From Candidatus Villigracilis saccharophilus (GTDB taxonomy: Bacteria; Chloroflexota; Anaerolineae; Anaerolineales; Villigracilaceae), in contig JADJNA010000005.1 of NCBI GenBank assembly GCA_016709305.1, positions 124,001-188,000 on the forward strand: 64,000 nucleotides of DNA, written 5' to 3'. Below, one piece after another: positions 14,074 to 22,540 of the stretch (positions are counted from its first letter, which is position 1; the number at the start of each line of letters is the position of its first letter). The notes beneath the pieces are model-generated. The model saw only the letters and a program-made list of their open reading frames with translations, was not told the DNA's origin and searched no databases. A program made the position numbers and the translations under genes.

Positions 14074-15690
14074 CTATCTGGCTTTTATCTTGCTCATGGC
14101 GTATTCTGCCAGCGCGGTAATGGTCAATGACGGATTCACGCCCGGGTTGGCGGGCATGATCGAGCCGTCGATGATGTACATACCGTCGTAGTTATGCACC
14201 TCAAAATTTTCATTGACTACACCATCATCGGCAGTTTTGCCGATCGGGGCACCGCCAAGGATGTGCGCGGTGGTCGGCAGGTTAAGCAGGTTCTCGCCGA
14301 TCGAACCAAGCGGGACGCCATTAATACGCGCTGAAAAATCACGCGTCAACTCGTGCGAGCCTTTAACTTGTGCGCCGATCTCGTACCCGGGTTCCTTCTC
14401 GGCCACCATCGCGCGGCGGAAGAACGTAAATCCGCTGCGGCCGATTTGGAAGCGCATTCGGTTATCGGCGTGCTGCATCACCAGCAGGATGGTCACGTTG
14501 TGCGCCCAGCCTGGCAATACCAGCGCTTTCAGGAAGTCAATCGGATGTGTCAGCGCCCACCAGATAAATTTCAAAAGGCGGACCGGGATGCTTACATTGG
14601 TATCAATTAACGGCGCCGCCAGGAAGCGCATCAAGGATGATCCATCTGGATAACGCACTGGCTCTACGCGGGTGATCTCATCATAATTATAGATGGATGA
14701 AATCGAAACGCCTTCTGAATAATTGATATCAGACTTGCGTGCGACGCTTCCCAACAAAGCCTCTGAGTTGGTCCTGACCATGTGACCGAGTCTCTGGGAC
14801 AGATTTGGCAGGGACCCCTTCACGTCACGCAGGTTCAATAATAATTTCATCGTCCCCATCACGCCCGCGGAGAAGATGATGCTCTTTGCGTGGACAGTTT
14901 GTTTTTTCTTGAAAAGTTTGGTTGAGTCCTGATAGGTGATTTCGTAGCGGGCTTCTGACGATAGACCGTTGAGCGTTGGCCGTCCACCGTCCACCGTCAA
15001 TGGTCTGACATCTACAACTTCCACTTCCGCACTAACCTTCGCGCCGTTCCTCTCTGCAAAATATAGATAATTTTTTGGTAATGTGTTCTTTGCATTATGA
15101 CGGCATCCCACCATGCAGCCGCCGCAATGTTTGCATCCTGCCCGGTCTGGACCAGCTCCCCCGAAGAATGGATCAGGAACGGTCACGCCTGACTCGCCAA
15201 AATACGCGCCCACATCCGTCGCGCGGAAGGTGTGTCCCATGCCGCGTTCTTCAGCCATTTCTTTTAAGAGCAGATCCGCTTTCCATAGTTTGGGATTACG
15301 CGCCGCGCCAAGCATTCTCCGGGCAGTTACGTAATGTTCGTTGAGCGCTTCCCCCCATTTGACATTTTTATTCCATGCGGGCGTCGCAAAAGTTTCCTCG
15401 GTGGGGATTTCCAAAACATTGGCGTATCCAAGGCTTCCGCCGCCCACACCCGCCCCATGCAAGACCATCACGCCTTTGAGAATGCTGATCTGCAGAATCC
15501 CGTACGCACGGATGGCAGGCATCCAGACGTATTTCCAATATTGCCAGTTGGACTCGGCAAAATCCTTTTCTTCAAATCGTTTTCCCTTTTCGAGGATGAG
15601 AACAGAATAACCTTTTTCAGCTAATCGCAATGCTGATACGCTTCCCCCAAAGCCAGAACCAATGATCACATAATCATAGACTTGAGTCAT
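14074..15690 (-). CDS. GMC-family FAD-dependent oxidoreductase, cholesterol-oxidase-like
   Basis: About 538 residues. The N-terminal dinucleotide fold (YVIIGSGFGGSVSALRLAEKGYSVLILEKG) binds FAD, and GAGVGGGSLGYANVL is the second FAD contact. A cysteine-rich GCKHCGGCMVGCRHNAKNTL segment and the C-terminal PGVNPSLTITALAEYAMSKI (active-site His/Asn region) match the cholesterol oxidase and steroid-acting branch of GMC enzymes. The real substrate is unknown. GTG 15705 is in frame, but ATG 15690 has GGAGG at ideal spacing and TGC-TATAAT further upstream. Codons around 14958-15006 form a heptamer repeat tract that inserts a low-complexity linker (VDGGRPT) in the protein. Confidence 0.88.
   Translation of the reverse strand: MTQVYDYVIIGSGFGGSVSALRLAEKGYSVLILEKGKRFEEKDFAESNWQYWKYVWMPAIRAYGILQISILKGVMVLHGAGVGGGSLGYANVLEIPTEETFATPAWNKNVKWGEALNEHYVTARRMLGAARNPKLWKADLLLKEMAEERGMGHTFRATDVGAYFGESGVTVPDPFFGGAGPDRAGCKHCGGCMVGCRHNAKNTLPKNYLYFAERNGAKVSAEVEVVDVRPLTVDGGRPTLNGLSSEARYEITYQDSTKLFKKKQTVHAKSIIFSAGVMGTMKLLLNLRDVKGSLPNLSQRLGHMVRTNSEALLGSVARKSDINYSEGVSISSIYNYDEITRVEPVRYPDGSSLMRFLAAPLIDTNVSIPVRLLKFIWWALTHPIDFLKALVLPGWAHNVTILLVMQHADNRMRFQIGRSGFTFFRRAMVAEKEPGYEIGAQVKGSHELTRDFSARINGVPLGSIGENLLNLPTTAHILGGAPIGKTADDGVVNENFEVHNYDGMYIIDGSIMPANPGVNPSLTITALAEYAMSKIKAR
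14958..15006. repeat. Heptanucleotide tandem repeat inside the GMC gene
   Basis: Seven consecutive 7-base units (ACGATAG, ACCGTTG, AGCGTTG, GCCGTCC, ACCGTCC, ACCGTCA, ATGGTCT) lie in the coding sequence. The reading frame is kept and the encoded residues fall between domain segments. Confidence 0.75.
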
Positions 15691-15814
15691 CTGTTTGCCC
15701 TCCACGGCGAATTTGAGCGATTATAGCACCATCATAAAATTGCCTCTTGAAATTGTTTTGATTAGGCTTACTATGGAAGCGTAGAGACGAATGTTTTGAA
15801 TTCAAGAGGCTGTA

Positions 15815-16429
15815 GTGAATATTTCACTTTTCGATTTGATCATTCGATGGCTGGGTGGAGTGCTGGCATATTTAATACTCGGGATTTTGCTTTATGGGAT
15901 TTGGCGCGGTACCCAGCGTCAGGCGGGACGCACCACCGGACTTAACGGAGGCTGGCTTCGTTCTCCCTGGTTTTTTCTCGCCTCTGCATTGCTATTCTTT
16001 GGTGTTTGCTACTTTGGTTGGATTCCCCTGCGGTGGACAGTTTCACCGCAAATGCGTGTATGGGCGCTTGTTATCGGTTCGTTGTTGTATTTCCCCGGTA
16101 TGTTATTCGCATTATGGGGCAGACTGGCGCTTGGAAAAAATTATTTTGTCTCAACTGGTTTCGGCGCACAGTTGTTTGAGGGGCATCAACTGGTCACAAG
16201 CGGACCATTTGCGATTGTACGTAATCCCATGTATTCAGGTTTCATCGTGGCTGCCATCGGCGCGCTTTTGATCTACTCCACGTGGATGACTTTGATCTTC
16301 GCCTGTTTCTCCCCATTGACCTCACTTCGCGCCCGCCGCGAAGAAGTAGCACTCTCAGCCGAGTTCGGCGAGCAATGGACTCAATACTCTAAACGAGTCC
16401 CAGCGTTCTTTCCGCGACTCAAGCGATAA
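15815..16429 (+). CDS. Isoprenylcysteine carboxyl-methyltransferase-like membrane protein
   Basis: 204 residues with about five membrane helices. The conserved ICMT/PEMT C-terminal signature (VTSGPFAIVRNPMYSGFI, then REEVALSAEFGEQWTQYSKRVPAFFP) binds S-adenosylmethionine in family members. Bacterial homologues methylate lipids or small thiols, and the substrate here is unknown. The start is GTG with AAGAGG upstream. It lies 20 bases before a second, soluble methyltransferase, and the two could be one transcript. Confidence 0.85.
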   Translation: MNISLFDLIIRWLGGVLAYLILGILLYGIWRGTQRQAGRTTGLNGGWLRSPWFFLASALLFFGVCYFGWIPLRWTVSPQMRVWALVIGSLLYFPGMLFALWGRLALGKNYFVSTGFGAQLFEGHQLVTSGPFAIVRNPMYSGFIVAAIGALLIYSTWMTLIFACFSPLTSLRARREEVALSAEFGEQWTQYSKRVPAFFPRLKR

Positions 16430-16449
16430 AAAATAGGAAAGGAATCCCC

Positions 16450-17257
16450 ATGTCCGAAAAAATTCCCCAAACCTTGGAGGGTGTTTCGAAAACATTGTTA
16501 ATGACTCTTTATGTCCGGGCACGTGAGTCGCAACGCCTGGATGGCATGATCAAAGATGAGCAGGCTGTCGAAATGGTCAACAAGCTCGACTGCGATTTTT
16601 CGCATCTCCGGATGCACAGGCATGATGAGGTCGCTGTCGTCATGCGCATGCGAAAATTTGATAATCATGTACGAGACTTCCTTAAGCGAAACCCCTGATT
16701 CGGTCATTGTCCATATCGGCTGTGGACTCGATACACGTTTTGAGCGCGTGGACAATGGTTACGTCGAGTGGTTTGATCTCGACATGCCCGATGTGATCGA
16801 ATTGCGAAAAAAACTGCTTAACAACGAAAACAGCCGTTATCATATGCTTGCAGCTTCTGTGTTCGATCAAAACTGGTTGGAAGAAGTAAGTCGCTTTAAG
16901 CCGCGTTCATTTTTGTTTATGGCCGAGGGCGTTTTTCCTTATTTTGAAGAATCGCAGATCAAAACGTTATTTCTCACTCTAAGTGAGAAATTCCCCGGCG
17001 CTGAACTGGTCTGTGATGCGCATACACCCTTCGTCATTTGGGTTGATAATTTGCAACTGGCTTATGCAAAGGTTGATGCGCGCCTGCATTGGAGTTTGAA
17101 ACATGGCAGAGATGTTGAGACTTGGGGCGCGAGTATTCATCTGCTTGATGAATGGAATTACTACAATGATAATGAGCCTGGCCTGAAAGCTTTTCGTTGG
17201 GTACGCTTGATTCCGTTGTTGGCAAAGTCGTCGGGAATATTTCACTATCAACTGTGA
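16450..17257 (+). CDS. Class I SAM-dependent methyltransferase (LCMT/COG3315 family), frameshifted
   Basis: The first 80 codons (KTLLMTLYVRARESQRLDGMIKDEQAVEMV, then RKFDNHVRDFLKRNP) run in one frame, and the rest, starting DSVIVHIGCGLDTRFERVDNG, in another. Removing one C from the CCCC run at 16692-16695 fuses them seamlessly (RNPDSVIVHIG), giving about 268 residues with the leucine-carboxyl-methyltransferase fold. Family members O-methylate carboxylates or polyketide-like substrates. AAAGGAA precedes the ATG. The break is either real inactivation or an extra base in the read. Downstream, the 3' end runs into a palindromic repeat. Confidence 0.85.
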
Positions 17258-17262
17258 GTTCC

Positions 17263-17352
17263 ATGTCGCTGCGAGCGTTTTTTGCGAAACAGTCTCCTTG
17301 TTAAACAAGAGATTGCTTCGGGCGAAAGACAAGAGTGCCCTCGCAACGACAT
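17263..17352. repeat. Interspersed palindromic element, copy A
   Basis: About 90 bases with inverted ends (ATGTCGCTGCGAG at the left, CTCGCAACGACAT at the right) and an inner AGTCTCC / GAGATTGCTTCGGG inversion. The CGAAGCAATCTC-type core is shared with the elements at 18951 and, in degenerate form, 33188. Confidence 0.65.
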
Positions 17353-17565
17353 GCATGTTTAGTATTGCTCATGCACCCACATGAATTTCTGACGTTTGTT
17401 CATCATGAGGACGAGACTTGTTTGTATGCTTCGTCATGGGACATGGTTGCCGCCTTTTACACTGCCCCCTCTGGCTTCGCCATCTCCCCCACATACGACA
17501 GAAAAATTCCTTATGACAGCCAAAGTTAGAATGTCATATGTGGGGGAGACCGAGAGGGGGCGGGG
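17353..17565. other. Intergenic region with large palindrome, no gene
   Basis: No credible ORF. It contains the palindrome at 17464-17561 between the methyltransferase and the convergent DinB gene. Confidence 0.5.
17464..17561. repeat. Large imperfect palindrome (GCCCCCTCT ... CTCCCCCACATA arms)
   Basis: The left arm 17464-17499 and the right arm 17533-17561 are inverted copies (GCCCCCTCT and CTCCCCCACATAyGAC conserved, middle differing by an insertion). It ends a few bases before the DinB stop at 17566, so it may terminate transcription from both sides. Confidence 0.7.
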
Positions 17566-18033
17566 TTATGATTTTCCCTTCTCAATTATCCCCTCAATTT
17601 CCTCGGCATGTTCTTCCTCGTGCTCGTAAAAGATTCTCAGTAAATCCGCCACGTTTCCGCTCCCGCCCCAGGGGAAGGGAAAACTCTCCTGCATTTTTTC
17701 GCTGGGCACTTCAAGGATCAATTTTTTCACGGCCTCGCGTGAAGCTTCCCATTCGCGGTAGCTGTGTACAAATGACAACGCCTCGCGCGTTGAGACGGTC
17801 TCGGCGTTGTAAGCGTCAATGCCGCGCACCGAAGGCATATCTTTAACCATACCCTTGATATGAGCATTCAAGACCGCTATGACCGCGTCGTCCCAGCCTG
17901 AGATGTGATCAAGCACTTCCTTCATTGTCCAGCGCGGGTAGATGGCTTGATGGGAGTCTGCTTTGGCAACGATGGCACGCATGCGCGTGCGGGACTTATC
18001 GAATTCAGCAATAATTTTTTCACGTTCGTTCAT
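17566..18033 (-). CDS. DinB/ClbS-type protein
   Basis: 155 residues from ATG 18033, chosen because GGAGG lies 5 bases upstream (an ATG at 18045 lacks this). The four-helix DinB fold is suggested by REKIIAEFDKSRTRMRAIV, by YPRWTMKEVLDHISGWDDAVI with the first histidine, and by LLRIFYEHEEEHAEEIEGI, where clustered His/Glu residues sit in the last helix. This pattern is closest to ClbS/DfsB-like proteins, known for cyclopropane hydrolysis in the colibactin case, but the specific role here is unknown. It ends against a large palindrome. Confidence 0.8.
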   Translation of the reverse strand: MNEREKIIAEFDKSRTRMRAIVAKADSHQAIYPRWTMKEVLDHISGWDDAVIAVLNAHIKGMVKDMPSVRGIDAYNAETVSTREALSFVHSYREWEASREAVKKLILEVPSEKMQESFPFPWGGSGNVADLLRIFYEHEEEHAEEIEGIIEKGKS

Positions 18034-18086
18034 ACAGGCCTCCATTTTTTATATGTTTTGCGGATCGAGCTGCTCAATGCTGATTT

Positions 18087-18932
18087 CTAATACTTATAAA
18101 ACCCGCGTCCTGTCTTTCTTCCCAAGTATCCAGCATCCACCATCTTGCGCAGCAAATATGCCGGGCGATATTTATCTTCACCAAGATCTCTTTGTAAAAC
18201 TTCCATCACGAACAGCACCACATCCAGGCCGATCAAGTCCGCGAGCGTGAGTGGTCCCATGGGATGATTCATTCCCAGCTTCATCACCTGGTCAATCGCT
18301 TCGGGTGTGCCGACGTTTTCCTGCAAAGCAAAGACCGCTTCGTTGATCATCGGACACAGGATCCTGTTTGAGATAAACCCGGGTGAATCATTGGCCTCAA
18401 CAGGTTCCTTGCCCATCCATTTGCAGACTTCAAGAGCGGTGGTCATGGTGTCATCCGAGGTTGCCAATCCGCGGATGACTTCGACCAATTTCATGAGCGG
18501 CACGGGATTCATGAAATGCATCCCGATCACTTTTTCGGGACGTTTGGTCACTGCGGCGATTTTGGTGATCGATATTGAAGAAGTATTGGTTGCGAGGATC
18601 GCGTTTGCGTGAGCGTGCGTATCCATGTCACGGAAAATTTTGAACTTCAATTCTGGGTTTTCCGTCGCGGCCTCAATGACCAGGTCCGCTTCTGCAATAT
18701 GAGTCATATCTGGCGCGAAGTGTATCTTTTCGATGGAATCTTTTTGCTCCTCCGTGATCACGCCTTTTTCAAATAGTTTGGCCGAAGATTTATGAATGGT
18801 GGCTTTTGCCTTTTCGAGCGCGGCAGGCATCACATCCATGCATGTGACGTCGTATCCCGATGTCGCTGCAATTTGCGCAATGCCATTGCCCATTGTCCCT
18901 GCGCCGATGACGAAGATGTTTTTAATTGTCAT
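18087..18932 (-). CDS. 3-hydroxybutyryl-CoA dehydrogenase
   Basis: 281 residues, normal for the family. It oxidises (S)-3-hydroxyacyl-CoA to 3-ketoacyl-CoA (or the reverse) with NAD(P). The Rossmann motif VIGAGTMGNGIAQIAA is at residues 7-22, the catalytic His lies in KVIGMHFMNPVPLMKLVEVI, and GFISNRILCPMINEAVFAL and DLIGLDVVLFVMEVLQRD complete the C-terminal domain. AGGAGACATT precedes the start. A thiolase gene follows about 650 bases upstream on the same strand, separated by a DinB gene and a palindromic repeat, and the two enzymes act on consecutive steps of acetoacetyl-CoA / butyrate-type or beta-oxidation metabolism. Confidence 0.95.
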   Translation of the reverse strand: MTIKNIFVIGAGTMGNGIAQIAATSGYDVTCMDVMPAALEKAKATIHKSSAKLFEKGVITEEQKDSIEKIHFAPDMTHIAEADLVIEAATENPELKFKIFRDMDTHAHANAILATNTSSISITKIAAVTKRPEKVIGMHFMNPVPLMKLVEVIRGLATSDDTMTTALEVCKWMGKEPVEANDSPGFISNRILCPMINEAVFALQENVGTPEAIDQVMKLGMNHPMGPLTLADLIGLDVVLFVMEVLQRDLGEDKYRPAYLLRKMVDAGYLGRKTGRGFYKY

Positions 18933-18950
18933 AATGTCTCCTTATTCACC

Positions 18951-19037
18951 TCGTCATTGCGGGGAGGGTGCTCTTCCCGACGAAGCAATCTCCAACACAA
19001 CATGAGGATTGCTTCGGGCTAGCGCCTTCGCGACGAC
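18951..19037. repeat. Interspersed palindromic element, copy B
   Basis: About 87 bases: TCGTCATTGCGGGGAGG at the left, an inner CGAAGCAATCTCC / GGATTGCTTCGGG inversion, and CCTTCGCGACGACG at the right. Same family as the element at 17263. Confidence 0.7.
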
Positions 19038-19045
19038 GGGATAGG

Positions 19046-19528
19046 TTATTTATTTTTCCACAATTTCAAATTATTCTGTATCTGCTCAATATGCCCGGGA
19101 ATATGGCGTGAATAAATGTCGATCCATTTATCGAAAGTATACGGCTCATTGATTTCAGGGTGAATGATGGCATGTGTGAATACTTCCTCGGGTTGCCGCT
19201 TGATCAATTCGTAGGTCGTTTTTCTTGCCAGCCGCGTTACTTCCAGTGCATCTTGCAGGTTGTGATCGTGATAATTTAAAACGTCCGCCCATTCTGCCTG
19301 ATCGTATCCCATCAAAATTCCGCCTGGTTCAACGATCAATTTGCGGGCGCGTAACGCCGCATTGGATTCAGAGTCTGCGATGTGGATAATGATCTCATGG
19401 ACGCTCCACTCTTTTGGTTCAGGCTTCCACTTCATCGCCTCAGCCGGGACCTCGGCCAGCGCGGCTTTCAATAAGCTGAATCCACGCCCGTAGAGTTCGA
19501 TCTTTTCGTTGCGTTCTTGTGTGTTCAT
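19046..19528 (-). CDS. DinB-superfamily protein
   Basis: 160 residues from ATG 19528, with GAGGAA upstream. The fold pattern is clear: LYGRGFSLLKAALAEVPAEAMKWKPEPKEWSVHEIIIHIADSE with the first His, a middle helix bundle (LNYHDHNLQDALEVTRLARKTTYELIKRQ), and IYSRHIPGHIEQIQNNLKLW with two His in the last helix. These three positions usually bind a metal. Members of this subgroup are often annotated as damage-inducible proteins without known substrate. It lies between a thiolase gene and a palindromic element on the same strand. Confidence 0.85.
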   Translation of the reverse strand: MNTQERNEKIELYGRGFSLLKAALAEVPAEAMKWKPEPKEWSVHEIIIHIADSESNAALRARKLIVEPGGILMGYDQAEWADVLNYHDHNLQDALEVTRLARKTTYELIKRQPEEVFTHAIIHPEINEPYTFDKWIDIYSRHIPGHIEQIQNNLKLWKNK

Positions 19529-19560
19529 TATTTTATTCCTCAAGGTTTGCAAGTTGACAA

Positions 19561-19576
19561 GTTTGAACGTTCAAAC
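19561..19576. repeat. 16-bp perfect palindrome between thiolase and DinB
   Basis: GTTTGAACGTTCAAAC, a perfect palindrome in the 51-base spacer. Flanked by related CAAGTTTG-type words; function unknown. Confidence 0.4.
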
Positions 19577-19579
19577 CTG

Positions 19580-20782
19580 CTAACTTTCCAACTCCACCGC
19601 CATCGCCACCGCTTCACCGCCGCCGAGACACAATGATGTAATGCCTCGTTTTAATCCGCGGTCTTTCAGGGCATAAATGAGAGTCGTTAAGACGCGTGCG
19701 CCGCTTGCTCCGAGTGGGTGGCCGAGTGCAATTGCGCCGCCATTCACGTTGACCTTGTTCCAGTCCCAGCCCTGGTCGGCGAGGGCATATCCGTTGGCGA
19801 GGACTTGCGCGGCGAAGGCTTCGTTGACTTCAAAGAGGTCAACATCGCTGATCTGCCATCCGATCTTTTTTAGCAATTTAGGAATGGCGACGCCCGGTGC
19901 CGCGAATAAAAATTTCGGCTCCAACGCAGCTTGCGCGTATCCAACAATGCGAGCAATAGGCTTGAGATTATTCTTTTCAGCATAAGCATGAGAAGAGATC
20001 ACCACCGCTGCAGCTCCGTCGTTCATGGAAGATGCGTTGCCCGGAGTGACTTTGCCATCCGCTTTGAAGGCGGGCTTTAATTTTGCAAGTGATTCGAGTG
20101 TACTGTCTTTACGCGGACCTTCGTCTTTGTCAAAGATGGTCACTTCACCTTTTCGGCCGGGGATTTGAACGGGAGTAATTTCCAGCTTGAAGCGGCCCGC
20201 TTCTTGAGCCTCAACAGCTTTCAGATGAGAGCGAAGCGCGAATTCATCCATCGCCTCGCGCGTAACCTCGTACTCGTCTGCGATAAATTCGGCAGCGTTA
20301 CCCATGCCCCAATTCTCAAAAGGATCCCACAGGCCGTCATTGAGCAGGGCATCGGTGAGAGGTTGATTTCCGAACTTGAGTTCGCCCGAACGCCCGTTGA
20401 CCAGATAGGGCGCGCGGCTCATCGACTCCATTCCGCCTGCCACGAACAGATCGGCATCGCCAGCGCGGACGGCTTGTGCCGCCATCATGGCCGCCTTCAA
20501 GCCTGATCCGCACACTTTGTTAATTGCGGTTGCGCTGACCGTGGCTGGAAGCCCCGCGAAGATCGCGGCTTGACGGGCGGGAGCCTGTCCATTGCCGGCT
20601 TGAATGACATTGCCCACCAGAACTTCTTCAATATCCTGCGGGTCAACCCCTGCGCGTTCCACTGCGGCTTTGACTGCTGCCGCGCCGAGCTTTGTTGCAG
20701 GGATACTGCTTAACCCGCCCTGAAATTTTCCAATGGCTGTGCGCGCTGCACTTAAGATCACGGCTTCATTTTCTTTGCTCAT
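19580..20782 (-). CDS. Acetyl-CoA acetyltransferase (thiolase)
   Basis: 400 residues, standard for thiolase II. It condenses two acetyl-CoA to acetoacetyl-CoA or cleaves 3-ketoacyl-CoA. Nucleophile Cys91 is in NKVCGSGLKAAMMA, the VNGGAIALGHPLGASGARV motif holds the catalytic His, and CLGGGEAVAM holds the second Cys. AGGAGAA precedes the ATG and TATAAT lies upstream (about 20810). Together with the 3-hydroxybutyryl-CoA dehydrogenase it points to short-chain acyl-CoA metabolism. No crotonase or acyl-CoA dehydrogenase is nearby. Confidence 0.95.
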   Translation of the reverse strand: MSKENEAVILSAARTAIGKFQGGLSSIPATKLGAAAVKAAVERAGVDPQDIEEVLVGNVIQAGNGQAPARQAAIFAGLPATVSATAINKVCGSGLKAAMMAAQAVRAGDADLFVAGGMESMSRAPYLVNGRSGELKFGNQPLTDALLNDGLWDPFENWGMGNAAEFIADEYEVTREAMDEFALRSHLKAVEAQEAGRFKLEITPVQIPGRKGEVTIFDKDEGPRKDSTLESLAKLKPAFKADGKVTPGNASSMNDGAAAVVISSHAYAEKNNLKPIARIVGYAQAALEPKFLFAAPGVAIPKLLKKIGWQISDVDLFEVNEAFAAQVLANGYALADQGWDWNKVNVNGGAIALGHPLGASGARVLTTLIYALKDRGLKRGITSLCLGGGEAVAMAVELES

Positions 20783-20881
20783 GGGGGTTCTCCTATAGGT
20801 GGTGTCGCAATTATAAAGCCTGGAATATTATATGTAGCGCAGATTTCAGGCTGCGCTTTGTTTTCAGTTACAATTTCACAT

Positions 20882-21265
20882 ATGAATGAATTGAATTCAC
20901 TCTACGATCTGACCGGCGGCGAGACAGGTTTGCGCACGCTTGTTGATCGCTTCTATGATCTGATGGATACAGCGCCTGAGGCAAAGGATATCCGCGCTCT
21001 TCACGCGAAGAGTTTAAGTCAGTCGCGTGAGAAACTTTTTATGTTCCTCTCTGGCTGGTCAGGCGGACCTGCGTTATACATCGAGAAATATGGCCATCCG
21101 CGCCTGCGTCAGCGTCACATGCCTTTTTCGATCGGTGATGTTGAGCGTGATCAGTGGTTATGGTGTATGAACAAGGCCTTGGATGAAAGCAGATTTCTTC
21201 CCTCAGTGGTGGACCATCTCAAGACGCGCTTTGCCGAGGTGGCTGACTTTATGCGGAATAGGTAG
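20882..21265 (+). CDS. Truncated haemoglobin, group II-like
   Basis: 127 residues from ATG 20882 (ORF extends upstream without a credible start). Two-over-two globin fold: LYDLTGGETGLRTLVDRFYDLM, FLSGWSGGPALYIEKYGHPRLRQRHMPFSIG with the proximal His, and ERDQWLWCMNKALDE with the group II Trp. It binds haem and reacts with oxygen or nitric oxide in related proteins. TACAAT lies 7 bases before the ATG and no ribosome binding site is present, so the mRNA is probably leaderless. It ends in a GTAGGG-type palindrome shared with the convergent AlkD gene. Confidence 0.92.
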   Translation: MNELNSLYDLTGGETGLRTLVDRFYDLMDTAPEAKDIRALHAKSLSQSREKLFMFLSGWSGGPALYIEKYGHPRLRQRHMPFSIGDVERDQWLWCMNKALDESRFLPSVVDHLKTRFAEVADFMRNR

Positions 21266-21286
21266 GGGCGGGGTTACCCCGCCCTA
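21262..21286. terminator. GTAGGGGCGGGGT palindrome (bidirectional terminator, repeat family)
   Basis: GTAGGGGCGGGG pairs with CCCCGCCCTAC around a TTA loop (one bulged G). It begins at the globin stop and serves the convergent AlkD gene. A second family copy is at 25206. Confidence 0.7.
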
Positions 21287-21294
21287 CATAATAT

Positions 21295-21969
21295 TTATTC
21301 CCCAATATTCTTCAATGCCTCGCGCCGGCTGAGCGGATGCAATTCCTTCGTGGCTTTCACGAACTTCTTCACGGGCGCGGGGTTTGTGTGTGCGTATTGA
21401 CGCAGCGCCCAGCCGATGGCTTTATTGATGAAGAATTCATCCGAACCGAGATTTTCTCTGACGATCTCACAGAGCAGGTCAAAGTCCGTTTCTTTTTTGT
21501 AGCCAAGCTGAAAAAGCAATGTCGTGCGGCGCAGCCAAAAATTATCCGACTTGCGCCATTTCTTCAAGTAATTTTCTTTTATTTTGGGGAATCGCTTGAA
21601 TTGGCTTCCAACTGTGTGACTGGCAAGCAGGTCCACTGTGTCCCACCATGATTTTTCCGTGATCAGATATTCAATGGTGGTGATGAATTCAGGCTCAAGT
21701 TTCTGCTCCAGTTTGCCCAGGAGCGTCATAGCGGCATATTGGAACTCGCGTTGCGGCAACGACCAAAGCTCACGTGAAATAATATCCAGCTGGTCGGGCG
21801 TTGGAAGTCCGTGCTCTTTGATGAAATCCCGCGTTAGAACCGCATTTTGCGGTGATTTGATCCCAAGATATTCAAACTGATCCCGCATGTATTTCTTCAT
21901 CGGTCCCGCCTGCGCGGGATCCGCGTTTTGTTCGAAAATATCTTTTAACGCAAGAACGTATGAATGCAT
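21295..21969 (-). CDS. DNA alkylation repair protein (AlkD family)
   Basis: 224 residues made of HEAT-like repeats. The pattern YMRDQFEYLGIKSPQ, REFQYAAMTLLGKLE, IEYLITEKSWWDTVDLLASHTVG and the C-terminal DEFFINKAIGWALRQYAHTNPAPVKKFVKA match AlkD, a DNA glycosylase that removes alkylated purines without flipping the base. The WWDTVD segment carries the family Trp and Asp residues. It starts 8 bases after the HIT gene stop with AGAAGG upstream, so the two form one transcript. Confidence 0.93.
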   Translation of the reverse strand: MHSYVLALKDIFEQNADPAQAGPMKKYMRDQFEYLGIKSPQNAVLTRDFIKEHGLPTPDQLDIISRELWSLPQREFQYAAMTLLGKLEQKLEPEFITTIEYLITEKSWWDTVDLLASHTVGSQFKRFPKIKENYLKKWRKSDNFWLRRTTLLFQLGYKKETDFDLLCEIVRENLGSDEFFINKAIGWALRQYAHTNPAPVKKFVKATKELHPLSRREALKNIGE

Positions 21970-21977
21970 GAAACCTT

Positions 21978-22466
21978 CTATTTGTGTTTTAGAAATTCCT
22001 CACGTACACGTTGATACGTATCTTCCAAAGACTCAGGCAGAACGCGCGTCTCTCCTGTCGTGGACATGAAATTCGTATCTCCAGCCCAGCGCGGTACAAT
22101 GTGAATGTGGACATGTCCCAACACGCCTGCGCCCGCCGCTTCGCCGATATTGATTCCCATATTGAAAGATTCCGTCCTGTAAACTTTTCGCAGGATGGTT
22201 GTACAGCGTGAAGCAAGTTCCATCATTTCTGCGCGAGTCTCAGCATCCAGGTTTTCAAGGTTGGGTTCATGACTAAAGGGAATGACCATCAGGTGTCCGC
22301 TGGTATAGGGGAAGCGGTTGAGGATCACATACGCGTTTTGTCCGCGGAAGGCGATCAAATTCTCGGCGCTATCCGCTTTAGCTTGTGCCCTGCAAAACAC
22401 GCAGCCAGATTCTTTTTCATGTTTTTCGATATATTTCATACGCCACGGTGACCAGAGGTGCCTCAT
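21978..22466 (-). CDS. HIT-family hydrolase
   Basis: 162 residues. The HIT motif is GHVHIHIVPRW (around residues 116-126). The N-terminal MRHLWSPWRMKYIEKHEKESGCVFC with the CVFC metal-type cysteines matches the AP4A-phosphorylase-like branch acting on dinucleoside polyphosphates. It is followed closely by alkD. TGC-TACAAT ends 8 bases before the ATG with no ribosome binding site, another likely leaderless start. Confidence 0.93.
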   Translation of the reverse strand: MRHLWSPWRMKYIEKHEKESGCVFCRAQAKADSAENLIAFRGQNAYVILNRFPYTSGHLMVIPFSHEPNLENLDAETRAEMMELASRCTTILRKVYRTESFNMGINIGEAAGAGVLGHVHIHIVPRWAGDTNFMSTTGETRVLPESLEDTYQRVREEFLKHK

Positions 22467-22474
22467 AGAATAAG

Positions 22475-22483
22475 ATTGTAGCA
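22475..22483 (-). promoter_or_regulatory. Extended -10 promoter of the HIT-alkD operon
   Basis: TGCTACAAT on the minus strand. The hexamer ends 8 bases before the ATG at 22466, predicting a transcription start next to the start codon. Confidence 0.6.
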
Positions 22484-22504
22484 GAAAAGTTTTTCTTTTT
22501 AAGT

Positions 22505-22537
22505 GAAGGCTGAAGGCTTGATAAACCTTCGGCCTTC
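22505..22537. repeat. Hairpin GAAGGCTGAAGG / CCTTCGGCCTTC
   Basis: A 12-bp stem with one mismatch (a G-U pair when transcribed) and a 9-base loop, lying just after the GNAT stop and upstream of the HIT promoter. It may terminate the GNAT transcript, though the following minus-strand sequence is A-rich rather than T-rich. Confidence 0.45.
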
Positions 22538-22540
22538 TAA

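Noticed and set aside
15815..16695. Pairing of the two adjacent methyltransferases as a biosynthetic cluster
   Set aside because: Nothing else in the neighbourhood supports a pathway and the second gene is disrupted.
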